Assembly: GCA_002385755.1 (NCBI GenBank)
Contig: DGED01000080.1
Coordinates: forward strand, 683-10,391
DNA from: Caryophanales bacterium UBA3935
GTDB lineage: Bacteria > Bacillota_I > Bacilli_A > ML615J-28 > CAG-698
Reading direction: 5' to 3'
Length of the DNA: 9,709 bases
Each line of letters starts with the position of its first letter. The stretch's first letter is position 1. Shown here piece after piece: positions 1-6,997 of the stretch. The position numbers and the translations under genes were made by a program. The notes beneath the pieces are model-generated. The model was not told where the DNA came from. It searched no databases and worked only from the letters and a program-made list of their open reading frames with translations.

Positions 1-4
1 TTTT

Positions 5-33
5 CCCTCCGTCTCAATTATAAAATCCTCCTC
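5..33 (-). promoter_or_regulatory. Ribosome binding sites for a gene leaving the left edge
   Basis: The minus strand shows GAGGAGG at 33-27, nine bases before a possible TTG start at 17-15 that opens a short in-frame stretch to the window edge. A second site, GGAGGG, lies at 10-5 and would suit a start codon just outside the window. Both sit downstream of the leftward extended -10 promoter, so a divergent gene starts here or just beyond. Which start is used cannot be decided from this window. Confidence 0.5.
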
Positions 34-56
34 AAAACGCTTTTTCTTACGACTTT

Positions 57-86
57 ATTATACCACAAACGGCCCTTTTGCCGCAA
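57..86 (-). promoter_or_regulatory. Leftward promoter with extended -10 element
   Basis: Read on the minus strand, positions 62-57 give a perfect TATAAT preceded directly by TGG, which makes an extended -10 element (TGnTATAAT). Eighteen bases further upstream, positions 86-81 read TTGCGG, a partial -35 (three of six, with the important TTG intact). Transcription would start near position 50 and run out of the window to the left. It is divergent from mutS. The gene it serves is not in the window, so its identity is unknown. Confidence 0.65.
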
Positions 87-355
87 AATATTTTCCGCGA
101 GGTCAAGTTGATCGCCGGTTTCGCGGCGCGCGTATCTCAATGGGGTTTGCGAAAAAAGTTTTTCGGCTTAAAAGTTTTCCACATTTCCTTTTAAAAATAC
201 GCCGCGGACAGTCATTTTCCCCCCGTTTTTCCCGGGTTTTCAACATAATTGTGGAAAACTTATGAGCGCGAAAATTCGTCATTTTCCGTCAAATCTGGGA
301 ATTAATAACAAAAATAATTGCTTTTTCCCGCGCCCGATATCTTTTGACTTTTTAT
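87..355. other. AT-rich divergent intergenic region with DnaA-box-like sites
   Basis: No gene is visible between the two divergent promoters. The nonamer TTTTCCACA occurs at 175-183 and, in inverse orientation, at 250-258 (TGTGGAAAA). A one-mismatch copy, TTTTCAACA, lies at 237-245 and forms an imperfect inverted repeat with the 250-258 copy across a TAAT centre. TTTTCCACA differs by one base from the classical DnaA box TTATCCACA. The word TTTTCC also starts at 91, 175, 215, 227, 282 and 323, and GTCATTTTCC is directly repeated at 211-220 and 278-287. A palindrome CGAAAAA/TTTTTCG lies near 151-166. The flank nearest mutS is very AT-rich. These are sequence observations only; protein binding is inference. 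Confidence 0.4.
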
Positions 356-383
356 TTGGAATTTTAAGAAAATATGATATAAT
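356..383 (+). promoter_or_regulatory. Promoter of the mutS-mutL-miaA-fic operon
   Basis: TATAAT at 378-383 is a perfect -10 hexamer, preceded directly by TGA (375-377) to form an extended -10 element. A four-of-six -35, TTGGAA, lies at 356-361 with a 16-base spacer. The predicted start is near 390, leaving a leader of about 55 bases before the mutS ATG. A better-looking TTGACT at 344-349 is too far from the -10 (28 bases) to pair with it. No terminator-like hairpin was noticed in the leader. Confidence 0.7.
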
Positions 384-445
384 ATTAATAATGCGAAAGC
401 CGCGCGGATAATTTATGCATAAAACGCCGCCGGCGGGTGAAGATT

Positions 446-3007
446 ATGTATCAGGAGATTGATAAAAACCAATATACGCCGATGATGAGGCAGTATCTCG
501 AAATCAAGGAAGAATACGCCGATGCGCTCGTGTTTTTCCGTCTCGGCGATTTTTACGAAATGTTTTTCAACGACGCTATCGTCGCTTCCAAAGAGCTTGA
601 GATCGTATTGACCTCGCGCGACGCCGGCGCCCCGGAGCGGGTGCCGATGTGCGGCGTCCCTTACCACAGCGTTAGCGGCTATCTCGACCGGTTGACGGAG
701 AAAGGGTATAAGGTCGCGATCGTCGAGCAAGTGGAGGACCCGGCGCTCGCCAAGGGCTTGGTCCGCCGCGAGGTGACGCGGGTGATAACCCCCGGAACCG
801 TGACCGAGGGGGAGACGCTTGACGCCCGCGATAACAACTATCTCGTCTCGGTAACGGTCGGGAAAGATCGGTTCATTCTCGCTTACAGCGACCTATCCAC
901 GGGCGAAAATTACGTCACGGAGATCCCGCCGGCTGAGGAACTGCTCGCGGCGGAGTTATTAAAACTCAACACGCGCGAGGTCGTCGTCGCGCCCGGGTTT
1001 AATCGCGCGCTCCTCGCCCCGATTTCCGTCGCCCGTTCTCTTACCGTTTCTGAAGAGGAACGGGACGGCGAGGTCGCGTATTTGCGGGCGCTCGCCGCGA
1101 ATCTTGACGCCGAGGAGACGAAGAGCTTCTGGCGGCTGATAAATTACATTATCCGGACGCAGAAACGGACGCTCGTCCATCTCCAACCGGCGGTAAAGTA
1201 CGATAGTTCCGCTTATATGAAGATCGATTTCGCTTCCCGCCGGAATCTCGAGTTGACCGAGACCCTGCGTTTCCAGGAGAGAAAGAACACTCTGCTTTCC
1301 ACTCTCGATAAATGCGCGACGGCGATGGGGAGCCGGTATCTTAAGAAAACCCTGCTTTTTCCCCTCGTGGATAAAGAGAAAATCGAACGCCGTTATGATA
1401 TTATCGACCGAGTCGGGAAAGCGTTTCTCGAGGCGAGCGATTTAAAAAACGCGCTCGACGAGATATATGACCTCGAGCGGATCGCCGGCCGACTTTCCTA
1501 CGAGACGGCGGGACCGCGCGACCTCCTGCAGCTTAAGCGCTCGCTCGCCGCGGTTCCGGGAATTTGCGATTTGCTTCGGAAAATGAAGATCGCGGGGTTT
1601 TTCGCTCTCGAGGACGAGCGCGAGCGTTGTCGCGACTTGCAAAGCGCGATCGAGGAAGCGATCTCTCCGGACGCCCCCCTTTACGCCCGCGACGGCGGCG
1701 CGATTAAGCCCGGCTATAACGCGGAACTTGACGAGCTTAGGGCCATTCAGGATCACAGCAAGGAATACCTTCTCGCCCTCGAGCAACGCGAACGGGAGAA
1801 AACCGGGATCAAAACTCTTCGGGTCGGATACAACCGCGTCTTCGGTTATTATATCGAGGTCTCCAAAGGGGCGAGCGCGCTCGTCCGCGACGAGTTCGGC
1901 TACATCCGCAAACAAACCTTAAGCAACACCGAGCGCTTCATCACCCCGGAGCTTAAGGAAATGGAGACGAAAATCCTCCAGGCCGCGGAAAAATCCCTGG
2001 CGCTCGAAATCGAACTTTTTAACTCCGTCCGCGACCGCGCGAAAAAAGACGTGCCCTTGCTTCAGCGCCTGGCAAAAATTATTTCCGAGCTTGACATGAT
2101 GCTATCCTTCGCCCGCGTCGCCAAGGAAAACAATTACGTCCGCCCCCGCTTTACCGACAATCACGAGATTGAAATTAAAAACCTCCGCCACCCGGTAATG
2201 GAACTCGCTTCGACCGCGTTCATTCCCAATGACGCGAAGTTGGGGGCGGAAGAAAATATTCTCCTCATTACCGGCCCGAACATGGGCGGTAAATCGACCT
2301 ATATGCGCCAGATCGCCATCGCGGCGATTATGGCCCAGATCGGCTCCTTCGTCGCCTGCGACCGGGCGCGCCTGCCGATATTCGACGCCATTTTTACGCG
2401 AATCGGCGCCGCCGACGATATTATCAGCGGCCAGTCGACGTTCATGGTGGAGATGACGGAAGTAAACAAGGCCTTGACCCAGGCCACAAAAAACAGCCTG
2501 ATATTGCTTGACGAGATCGGCCGCGGCACCGCGACCTACGACGGCATGGCCCTCGCTCAGGCGATCATCGAATATATCGACGCTCACCTCGGCTGTAAGA
2601 CGCTTTTTTCGACCCATTATCACGAGCTGACCGTTCTCGAGGAAAGCGTCCCGCGCTTGAAGAACGTTCACGTGGCGGCGGAGGAGGTGGCGGGAGACAT
2701 CGTCTTTCTTTATAAAGTCCGTCCCGGCGCCGCCGACAAGAGTTACGGAATCAACGTCGCGAAACTCGCGTCCTTGCCGCTCCCCGTGATCTTAAGGGCG
2801 ACCGATATTCTGAACAAACTCGAGACGCAAAAGCCGGACGCGGGTCTTCTGTCCGCGAAAAACTACCAACCGCCGCTTTTGTTTGACTCGAAAACGGAAA
2901 AAGAAACTCTCGCCCTGGAAGAGATCAAATCGCTTGACTTGTATAACATGAGCCCGCTCGAGGCTTTAAACGCCCTTGAGAAAATACAAAAACTTTTGAA
3001 GAAGTAG
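446..3007 (+). CDS. mutS: DNA mismatch repair protein MutS
   Basis: MutS recognises mismatches and small loops after replication and, on binding ATP, recruits MutL. The protein is 853 residues from this ATG, a typical full length. The mismatch-wedging motif F-Y-E falls at residues 36-38, as in E. coli MutS. The ATPase domain has Walker A GPNMGGKST (about 610-618), Walker B LILLDE (ending at about 690) followed by GRGT, and the STHYHEL switch. Near the C-terminus QPPLLF resembles a beta-clamp-binding peptide, followed by the common NMSPLEALN helix. A GTG at 437 in the same frame would add three residues. I prefer ATG 446 because GGGTGA (435-440) then serves as a ribosome site five bases upstream and the F-Y-E numbering matches. 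It is first in the operon, driven by the extended -10 promoter, and mutL follows after 10 bases. Confidence 0.97.
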   Translation: MYQEIDKNQYTPMMRQYLEIKEEYADALVFFRLGDFYEMFFNDAIVASKELEIVLTSRDAGAPERVPMCGVPYHSVSGYLDRLTEKGYKVAIVEQVEDPALAKGLVRREVTRVITPGTVTEGETLDARDNNYLVSVTVGKDRFILAYSDLSTGENYVTEIPPAEELLAAELLKLNTREVVVAPGFNRALLAPISVARSLTVSEEERDGEVAYLRALAANLDAEETKSFWRLINYIIRTQKRTLVHLQPAVKYDSSAYMKIDFASRRNLELTETLRFQERKNTLLSTLDKCATAMGSRYLKKTLLFPLVDKEKIERRYDIIDRVGKAFLEASDLKNALDEIYDLERIAGRLSYETAGPRDLLQLKRSLAAVPGICDLLRKMKIAGFFALEDERERCRDLQSAIEEAISPDAPLYARDGGAIKPGYNAELDELRAIQDHSKEYLLALEQREREKTGIKTLRVGYNRVFGYYIEVSKGASALVRDEFGYIRKQTLSNTERFITPELKEMETKILQAAEKSLALEIELFNSVRDRAKKDVPLLQRLAKIISELDMMLSFARVAKENNYVRPRFTDNHEIEIKNLRHPVMELASTAFIPNDAKLGAEENILLITGPNMGGKSTYMRQIAIAAIMAQIGSFVACDRARLPIFDAIFTRIGAADDIISGQSTFMVEMTEVNKALTQATKNSLILLDEIGRGTATYDGMALAQAIIEYIDAHLGCKTLFSTHYHELTVLEESVPRLKNVHVAAEEVAGDIVFLYKVRPGAADKSYGINVAKLASLPLPVILRATDILNKLETQKPDAGLLSAKNYQPPLLFDSKTEKETLALEEIKSLDLYNMSPLEALNALEKIQKLLKK

Positions 3008-3017
3008 GTATGAGGAT

Positions 3018-4841
3018 ATGGCGAAAATAATTAAGCTTGACCAAAAAGTCGTTAATTTGATCGCCGCCGGCGAAGTCGTCACCGGACCGGCCTCGGTCGT
3101 CAAGGAACTTGTTGAGAACGCGATCGACGCCGGGGCCCGGCATATCGACGTCAACCTCGTCGATTCCGGGCTTAAGGAAATCGTCGTCCTTGACGACGGC
3201 TCGGGAATGAGCGCCGCCGACGCGCGCCTCGCGCTCGAACCGCACGCGACGAGCAAGATCGCGAGAAGCGAGGATTTGTATCAGATCCGGACTCTCGGTT
3301 TCCGCGGCGAGGCCCTGCCATCGATCGCGGCCGTGAGCCACTTCATCCTGAAGACGAGCCCGGACGGCGTTCGGGGAATGATGTACTCGCACAAGGGCGG
3401 CAAATTGGTGAGCGAGGCGGTCATCGCCTTTCCCCGCGGCACGGAAATTGTCGTTAAGAATTTGTTTTTCAACACGCCCGCCCGCTTACAAAGCCTGCAA
3501 TCGCTGAGCACGGAATTAAGCTATATTCTCGACTTTTTGGATAAAATCGCCCTCGCCCGGCCCGATATCGCCTTCCGGCTTACCAACAATGACCGGAAAT
3601 TATTACAGACCTTCGGCGGCGGCCGACTGCTCGAGGCGATTCAAAACGTCTACGGGAACGATGTCGCCAAGAACATGACGGAAATCGACGAAAACGACGG
3701 CTTTTTCCGGGTCCGGGGCTTTATCGGCAATATCTCGGTGACGAAATCGTCCCGGAATCACATAACGATTATCGTTAACGGTCGCGTCGCGCGTAACAAC
3801 AAACTCATCGCCGCCGTCTACGAGGCCTACGAGGGCCGGATCCCCGGCGGCCGCTATCCCGTCTGCGTGATTAACGTCAGCGTCGACCCGTCGCTGATCG
3901 ACGTTAACGTTCACCCGCAGAAGACGGAAATCCGCTTTTCCAACGAGGAAGATTTGCTAGCCCTTATCACGCGAGCAATCGACAATACTCTTAACCGCGT
4001 CGATTTAATCGTCGATCAGGAAATTCCCGCCAAGGATATCGGGATCTCGCCGCGCTCGCGCCAGGCCTTTAAGTCGCGGAGCGAATACGTTAGCGAGAAG
4101 GATTTTTCCGCCGAAACCGATGACGATGACGCCGCCTATTTGGATATTTTTAAGCCCCGGGAAGATACGGTGCCTCCCGCGCCCGCGGAGGAAGAAGACG
4201 CGGCGCAGACGGAGTTTTCGTTCCTGGAGGACGGGGACGATTTGCTTTTCGCCGGCGACCGCCTGCCGAAATTATATTATATCGGCCAACTCTTCGGGAC
4301 CTATATCCTCGCCCAAAACGAGGACGCGTTTTATTTGATCGACCAGCACGCCGCCCACGAGCGCATTAATTACGAGCGTTTCCGGGACGAACTGAAAAAA
4401 CCCGACGCCCGGCGATACGAGCTGCTTATTCCCGCGAAGCTTGATTTCACGCCGGCGGAAGCGGTGATGGTCGGGGAAAAAATTGAAGAGCTCGCTTCCT
4501 TGGGTCTTGAAATCGAGGAGTTCGGCGGCGGCACCTACATGATCCGCGCCGTTCCCGCCTGGATTCCCAAGGGGCGGGAGAAGGATTTCGCCGAGGAAAT
4601 AATCCAAAAGCATTTGGAGAAAAAAGGCGGCGCGAAACACGAATTTTTAGACTATTTGGCCGTCGCCCTCGCCTGCAAACGCTCGATCAAAGGCAACGAG
4701 CCGCTTGCGAAAGAAGGGGCCGAAAACTTGCTTTCACAACTTAACGCCTGCGAGAATCCCTATACTTGCCCGCACGGACGACCGGTAATCGTTCGCTTCG
4801 GCCGCTCGGAAATTGAAAAATGGTTCCGGCGGATCTTATGA
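3018..4841 (+). CDS. mutL: DNA mismatch repair endonuclease MutL
   Basis: MutL couples MutS mismatch recognition to strand incision. The 607-residue protein starts with a GHKL ATPase: E30 and N34 in KELVENAIDAGA, DDGSGM at 59-64 and GFRGEAL at 94-100. An acidic linker (about 355-420) leads to the C-terminal dimerisation and nuclease domain. This has the metal-binding endonuclease motif DQHA(x)2E(x)4E (D442, E448, E453), ACKRSIKG at 552-559, CPHGRP at 584-589 and a terminal FRR. It is therefore the nicking form found in bacteria without MutH, and strand choice probably depends on the beta clamp. The expected clamp-binding peptide (Q-x-L/M-I-x-P) is degenerate here, YELLIP at 467-472. The start has only a weak ribosome site (AGGT, 3006-3009), so coupling to mutS translation is likely. 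The last codons overlap the miaA start. Confidence 0.97.
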   Translation: MAKIIKLDQKVVNLIAAGEVVTGPASVVKELVENAIDAGARHIDVNLVDSGLKEIVVLDDGSGMSAADARLALEPHATSKIARSEDLYQIRTLGFRGEALPSIAAVSHFILKTSPDGVRGMMYSHKGGKLVSEAVIAFPRGTEIVVKNLFFNTPARLQSLQSLSTELSYILDFLDKIALARPDIAFRLTNNDRKLLQTFGGGRLLEAIQNVYGNDVAKNMTEIDENDGFFRVRGFIGNISVTKSSRNHITIIVNGRVARNNKLIAAVYEAYEGRIPGGRYPVCVINVSVDPSLIDVNVHPQKTEIRFSNEEDLLALITRAIDNTLNRVDLIVDQEIPAKDIGISPRSRQAFKSRSEYVSEKDFSAETDDDDAAYLDIFKPREDTVPPAPAEEEDAAQTEFSFLEDGDDLLFAGDRLPKLYYIGQLFGTYILAQNEDAFYLIDQHAAHERINYERFRDELKKPDARRYELLIPAKLDFTPAEAVMVGEKIEELASLGLEIEEFGGGTYMIRAVPAWIPKGREKDFAEEIIQKHLEKKGGAKHEFLDYLAVALACKRSIKGNEPLAKEGAENLLSQLNACENPYTCPHGRPVIVRFGRSEIEKWFRRIL

Positions 4842-5773
4842 AACCGGCGGTCGTCGTTATCGCCGGCCCGACCGGAAGCGGGAAAACGACGCTCTCGCTT
4901 TCGCTTGCTTCCCTGTACGACGGCGAGATCATTAACGCCGACGCCTCGCAAATCCGCCGCGGGCTCGATATCGGCACAGCGAAGACCGCTTGGCGGGAAA
5001 GCGCGGTTAAGCATCATCTTTTCGATATTATCGGTCCTGACGACGATTTTTCGATTCGCGATTACCAGGCGCTCGCCCGTCCTTTAATCGAGGATATCGC
5101 CTCCCGGGGGCGAACGCCGTTTCTTGTCGGCGGGTCGGGTTTATATATCAACGCCGCGCTCGGCGATTACGATTTGTCGATCCCGGGGCGCGACCCGTCT
5201 TTCGACCGGCAATTTGACGACGTCGGTAACGAGGAACTGCATAATATTCTTAAACGGGAAGACCCCAAGGCGGCGGAGACAATCCATCCCAATAACCGCC
5301 GGCGCGTCTTAAGGGCGATTGAGGCGGCTCGGGCCGGCAAGAAGGTGAGCGAGAACCGCGCCGGCCGAAACCTTCTTTACCGCAGTTTGATTCTATGCCT
5401 TCGCGGCGACCGCGAAACTCTCTACGCCCGCATAGACGAGCGCGTCGAGGAAATGTTTGCGGGAGGGTGGGTCGAGGAAGTCCGTGGCCTGATCGCGCGC
5501 GGCGTTAATATCGCCAAGATAAAAGAGATCGGCTACCGGGAAATCGCGTCATTTCTTGCGGGCGCCTTGTCTTTGGAAGAAGCGAAGACGGTAATCAAGA
5601 CGAAAACCCGCCGCTACGCCAAGCGCCAGTTGACTTGGTTCCGGAATCAGACCGAAGCTGTTTTTATCGCGCCCGATTACGACGATTTCGAAAAGACCGT
5701 GAGAAAAGCAAAGGAAGAGGTAGATATATTTTTTGGGGGGGAGGACGCAAATAACGATAAAATGGCGACATGA
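4838..5773 (+). CDS. miaA: tRNA dimethylallyltransferase MiaA
   Basis: MiaA transfers a dimethylallyl group from DMAPP to N6 of A37 in tRNAs that read codons starting with U, which steadies the codon-anticodon pair. The 311-residue protein has an N-terminal P-loop GPTGSGKTT, the INADASQ segment with LDIGTAK (the D-S/A-Q region that binds the tRNA adenine), the HHLFDI and FSIRDYQ signatures, GGSGLY, HPNNRRRVLRAIE, and the C-terminal IKEIGYREI and RYAKRQLTWFRNQ. I chose the start that overlaps the mutL stop as ATGA, which implies translational coupling. An in-frame ATG at 4820 would add six residues and overlap mutL by 22 bases. Near the 3' end a T6G7 run (5729-5741) encodes FFGG, and the last dozen residues beyond it are not conserved family sequence. 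The Fic gene follows after 12 bases. Confidence 0.96.
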   Translation: MKPAVVVIAGPTGSGKTTLSLSLASLYDGEIINADASQIRRGLDIGTAKTAWRESAVKHHLFDIIGPDDDFSIRDYQALARPLIEDIASRGRTPFLVGGSGLYINAALGDYDLSIPGRDPSFDRQFDDVGNEELHNILKREDPKAAETIHPNNRRRVLRAIEAARAGKKVSENRAGRNLLYRSLILCLRGDRETLYARIDERVEEMFAGGWVEEVRGLIARGVNIAKIKEIGYREIASFLAGALSLEEAKTVIKTKTRRYAKRQLTWFRNQTEAVFIAPDYDDFEKTVRKAKEEVDIFFGGEDANNDKMAT

Positions 5774-5785
5774 AGGAGTTGTCCA

Positions 5786-6901
5786 ATGAACATCAATCCA
5801 CGCATGTTGGTGAATAGCAAAGGCAAGCTGCTGCACGACGTTTTTGTTCCGCTGCCGCTTCAGGAAATTGAAAAGAAAATCGTTTTTGATATCGACGTTT
5901 TGACTCTTTTGATGGAAGCAAACGAAGCGATTACCCGCCTGCACTACGCCTATCAGGGAACCGACCCCTACCTGCGCGAATATTTTTACGATTATTGCCT
6001 GAAAAAAGAGACGCTCGCGAGCCTTTTGATCAGCGGGAACAACTTGACGCTTGAGAATTTCTATACCGCGGATCTCGGCAGCGCGGCCGACGTCGGGTAT
6101 CGTTTTTATCAAGTCGCGAAAGCGGCGGCCGAGGAGACGGGAAAACTTAACAACGATTTTTTGAAAAATCTTCACCGCCGAATCGTTAACGACAAAAACG
6201 CCCGTCCGGGACATTACCGGATCGGTAGGATGATGATCTACACGTATTACCGCCATAACCGTTATAACCCGCCCTTTGACGAGGAACTCGAGTCCTCGAT
6301 GAACGCCCTCGAGGAATATATCAACCGGACGGCGAACACCAATTATTTGATTAAGGCGGCGCTCGTGCACTATCAGCTGACGACGATTCATCCCTTCCAT
6401 GACGGGAACGACCGCCTGGCCCGCCTTTTCAATATGCTTTATTTAAAACGCTCTAACCCCTGCGGCCCGCATTGCTTTTATATGTCGAATTATTTCGCCG
6501 CGAACTTGAGCGAATATTACGACGCCTTGACCGCGGTCCGCAGCCACGGGCATTTTCAGGGCTGGGTCGAATATTATTTGAAGGCGATCACCGCGACCAG
6601 CAACCACATGCGCAATATTATCGATTTTTCCCTCACGCTGCTGAAGCGTAACCATCGCCGTATTCTCGAGACGCCCCATTCGAACACAATCAAAAACAAC
6701 CTCATCTCGGCGCTCGAATACATGGTGTTTAACCCGGTCACGACGGTCAACCGCTTAAGCGAGATTCAAAACAAGTCGTTTCCGGCCGCGGCCCGGAACG
6801 CGAAACTGCTCGCGGAGATGGGAATTCTTGAGACCGCGGGGTTCTGCGCGCGCAGCCGCTTATACGTCTACCGGGAACAGCTTGATATTTTGCGCGACTA
6901 G
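5786..6901 (+). CDS. Fic-domain protein with winged-helix C-terminus, atypical motifs
   Basis: Fic proteins transfer a nucleotide moiety, usually AMP from ATP, to a hydroxyl on a target protein, and some reverse this. The 371-residue protein has a Fic N-terminal region (about 1-110), a Fic core (about 120-260) and a C-terminal winged-helix-like region (about 305-371), an arrangement of many soluble stand-alone Fic enzymes. The core motif HPFHDGNDRLAR (H202-R213) retains catalytic H202, acidic D206, N208, R210 and R213. Position 209, normally G (or K in Doc), is D. The usual inhibitory motif [S/T]xxxE[G/N] reads SLLISGN (79-85), so the glutamate is replaced by S83. AAGGAG at 5773-5778, seven bases upstream, supports the start. 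It is probably co-transcribed with miaA. The target, and whether it AMPylates, de-AMPylates or acts as a regulator, cannot be told. No antitoxin-like partner gene is adjacent. Confidence 0.9.
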   Translation: MNINPRMLVNSKGKLLHDVFVPLPLQEIEKKIVFDIDVLTLLMEANEAITRLHYAYQGTDPYLREYFYDYCLKKETLASLLISGNNLTLENFYTADLGSAADVGYRFYQVAKAAAEETGKLNNDFLKNLHRRIVNDKNARPGHYRIGRMMIYTYYRHNRYNPPFDEELESSMNALEEYINRTANTNYLIKAALVHYQLTTIHPFHDGNDRLARLFNMLYLKRSNPCGPHCFYMSNYFAANLSEYYDALTAVRSHGHFQGWVEYYLKAITATSNHMRNIIDFSLTLLKRNHRRILETPHSNTIKNNLISALEYMVFNPVTTVNRLSEIQNKSFPAAARNAKLLAEMGILETAGFCARSRLYVYREQLDILRD

Positions 6902-6920
6902 CGTTCGGAAGAAAAAAAGG

Positions 6921-6949
6921 TTGACATCCAAGGCAAAATATCATACAAT
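6921..6949 (+). promoter_or_regulatory. ileS promoter, near-consensus sigma-A type
   Basis: TTGACA at 6921-6926 is a perfect -35. It is followed by exactly 17 bases and TACAAT at 6944-6949, a five-of-six -10. Transcription should start near 6956, giving a leader of about 280 bases that contains the T-box. It lies 20 bases past the stop of the Fic gene, with no terminator between, so read-through from the upstream operon can also enter the leader. Confidence 0.88.
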
Positions 6950-6997
6950 ACTAATAAATAAAGCATTCTAGACCTATAACGCTTAATAATAAAGACC

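Noticed and set aside
87..355. Calling the intergenic region a replication origin
   Set aside because: Two or three box-like nonamers without dnaA/dnaN context or skew data are not enough.
391..411. Six-codon leader peptide (ATG to TAA) before mutS
   Set aside because: The ATG falls at the predicted transcript start, with no room for a ribosome site and no regulatory codon run.
437..445. GTG start for mutS three codons upstream
   Set aside because: It would place the GGGTGA ribosome site over the start codon itself. ATG 446 has correct spacing and family-like numbering. It is not fully excluded.
2102..2671. Minus-strand open frame of 189 codons opposite the MutS ATPase domain
   Set aside because: The plus strand encodes Walker A and B motifs here, so the reverse frame is an artefact.
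4820..4837. Earlier in-frame ATG for miaA
   Set aside because: Family members begin just before the P-loop strand, and the ATGA overlap at 4838 is a standard coupling arrangement. It is not fully excluded.
4838..5773. Mollicute genetic code (TGA as Trp)
   Set aside because: mutL and miaA both end at TGA at the expected length, and the tryptophans checked are TGG, so the standard code applies.
5549..6400. Minus-strand open frame of 283 codons across the miaA end and the Fic gene
   Set aside because: It lies opposite two convincing plus-strand genes, has no ribosome site and no recognisable domain. It is a shadow of GC-rich codon use.
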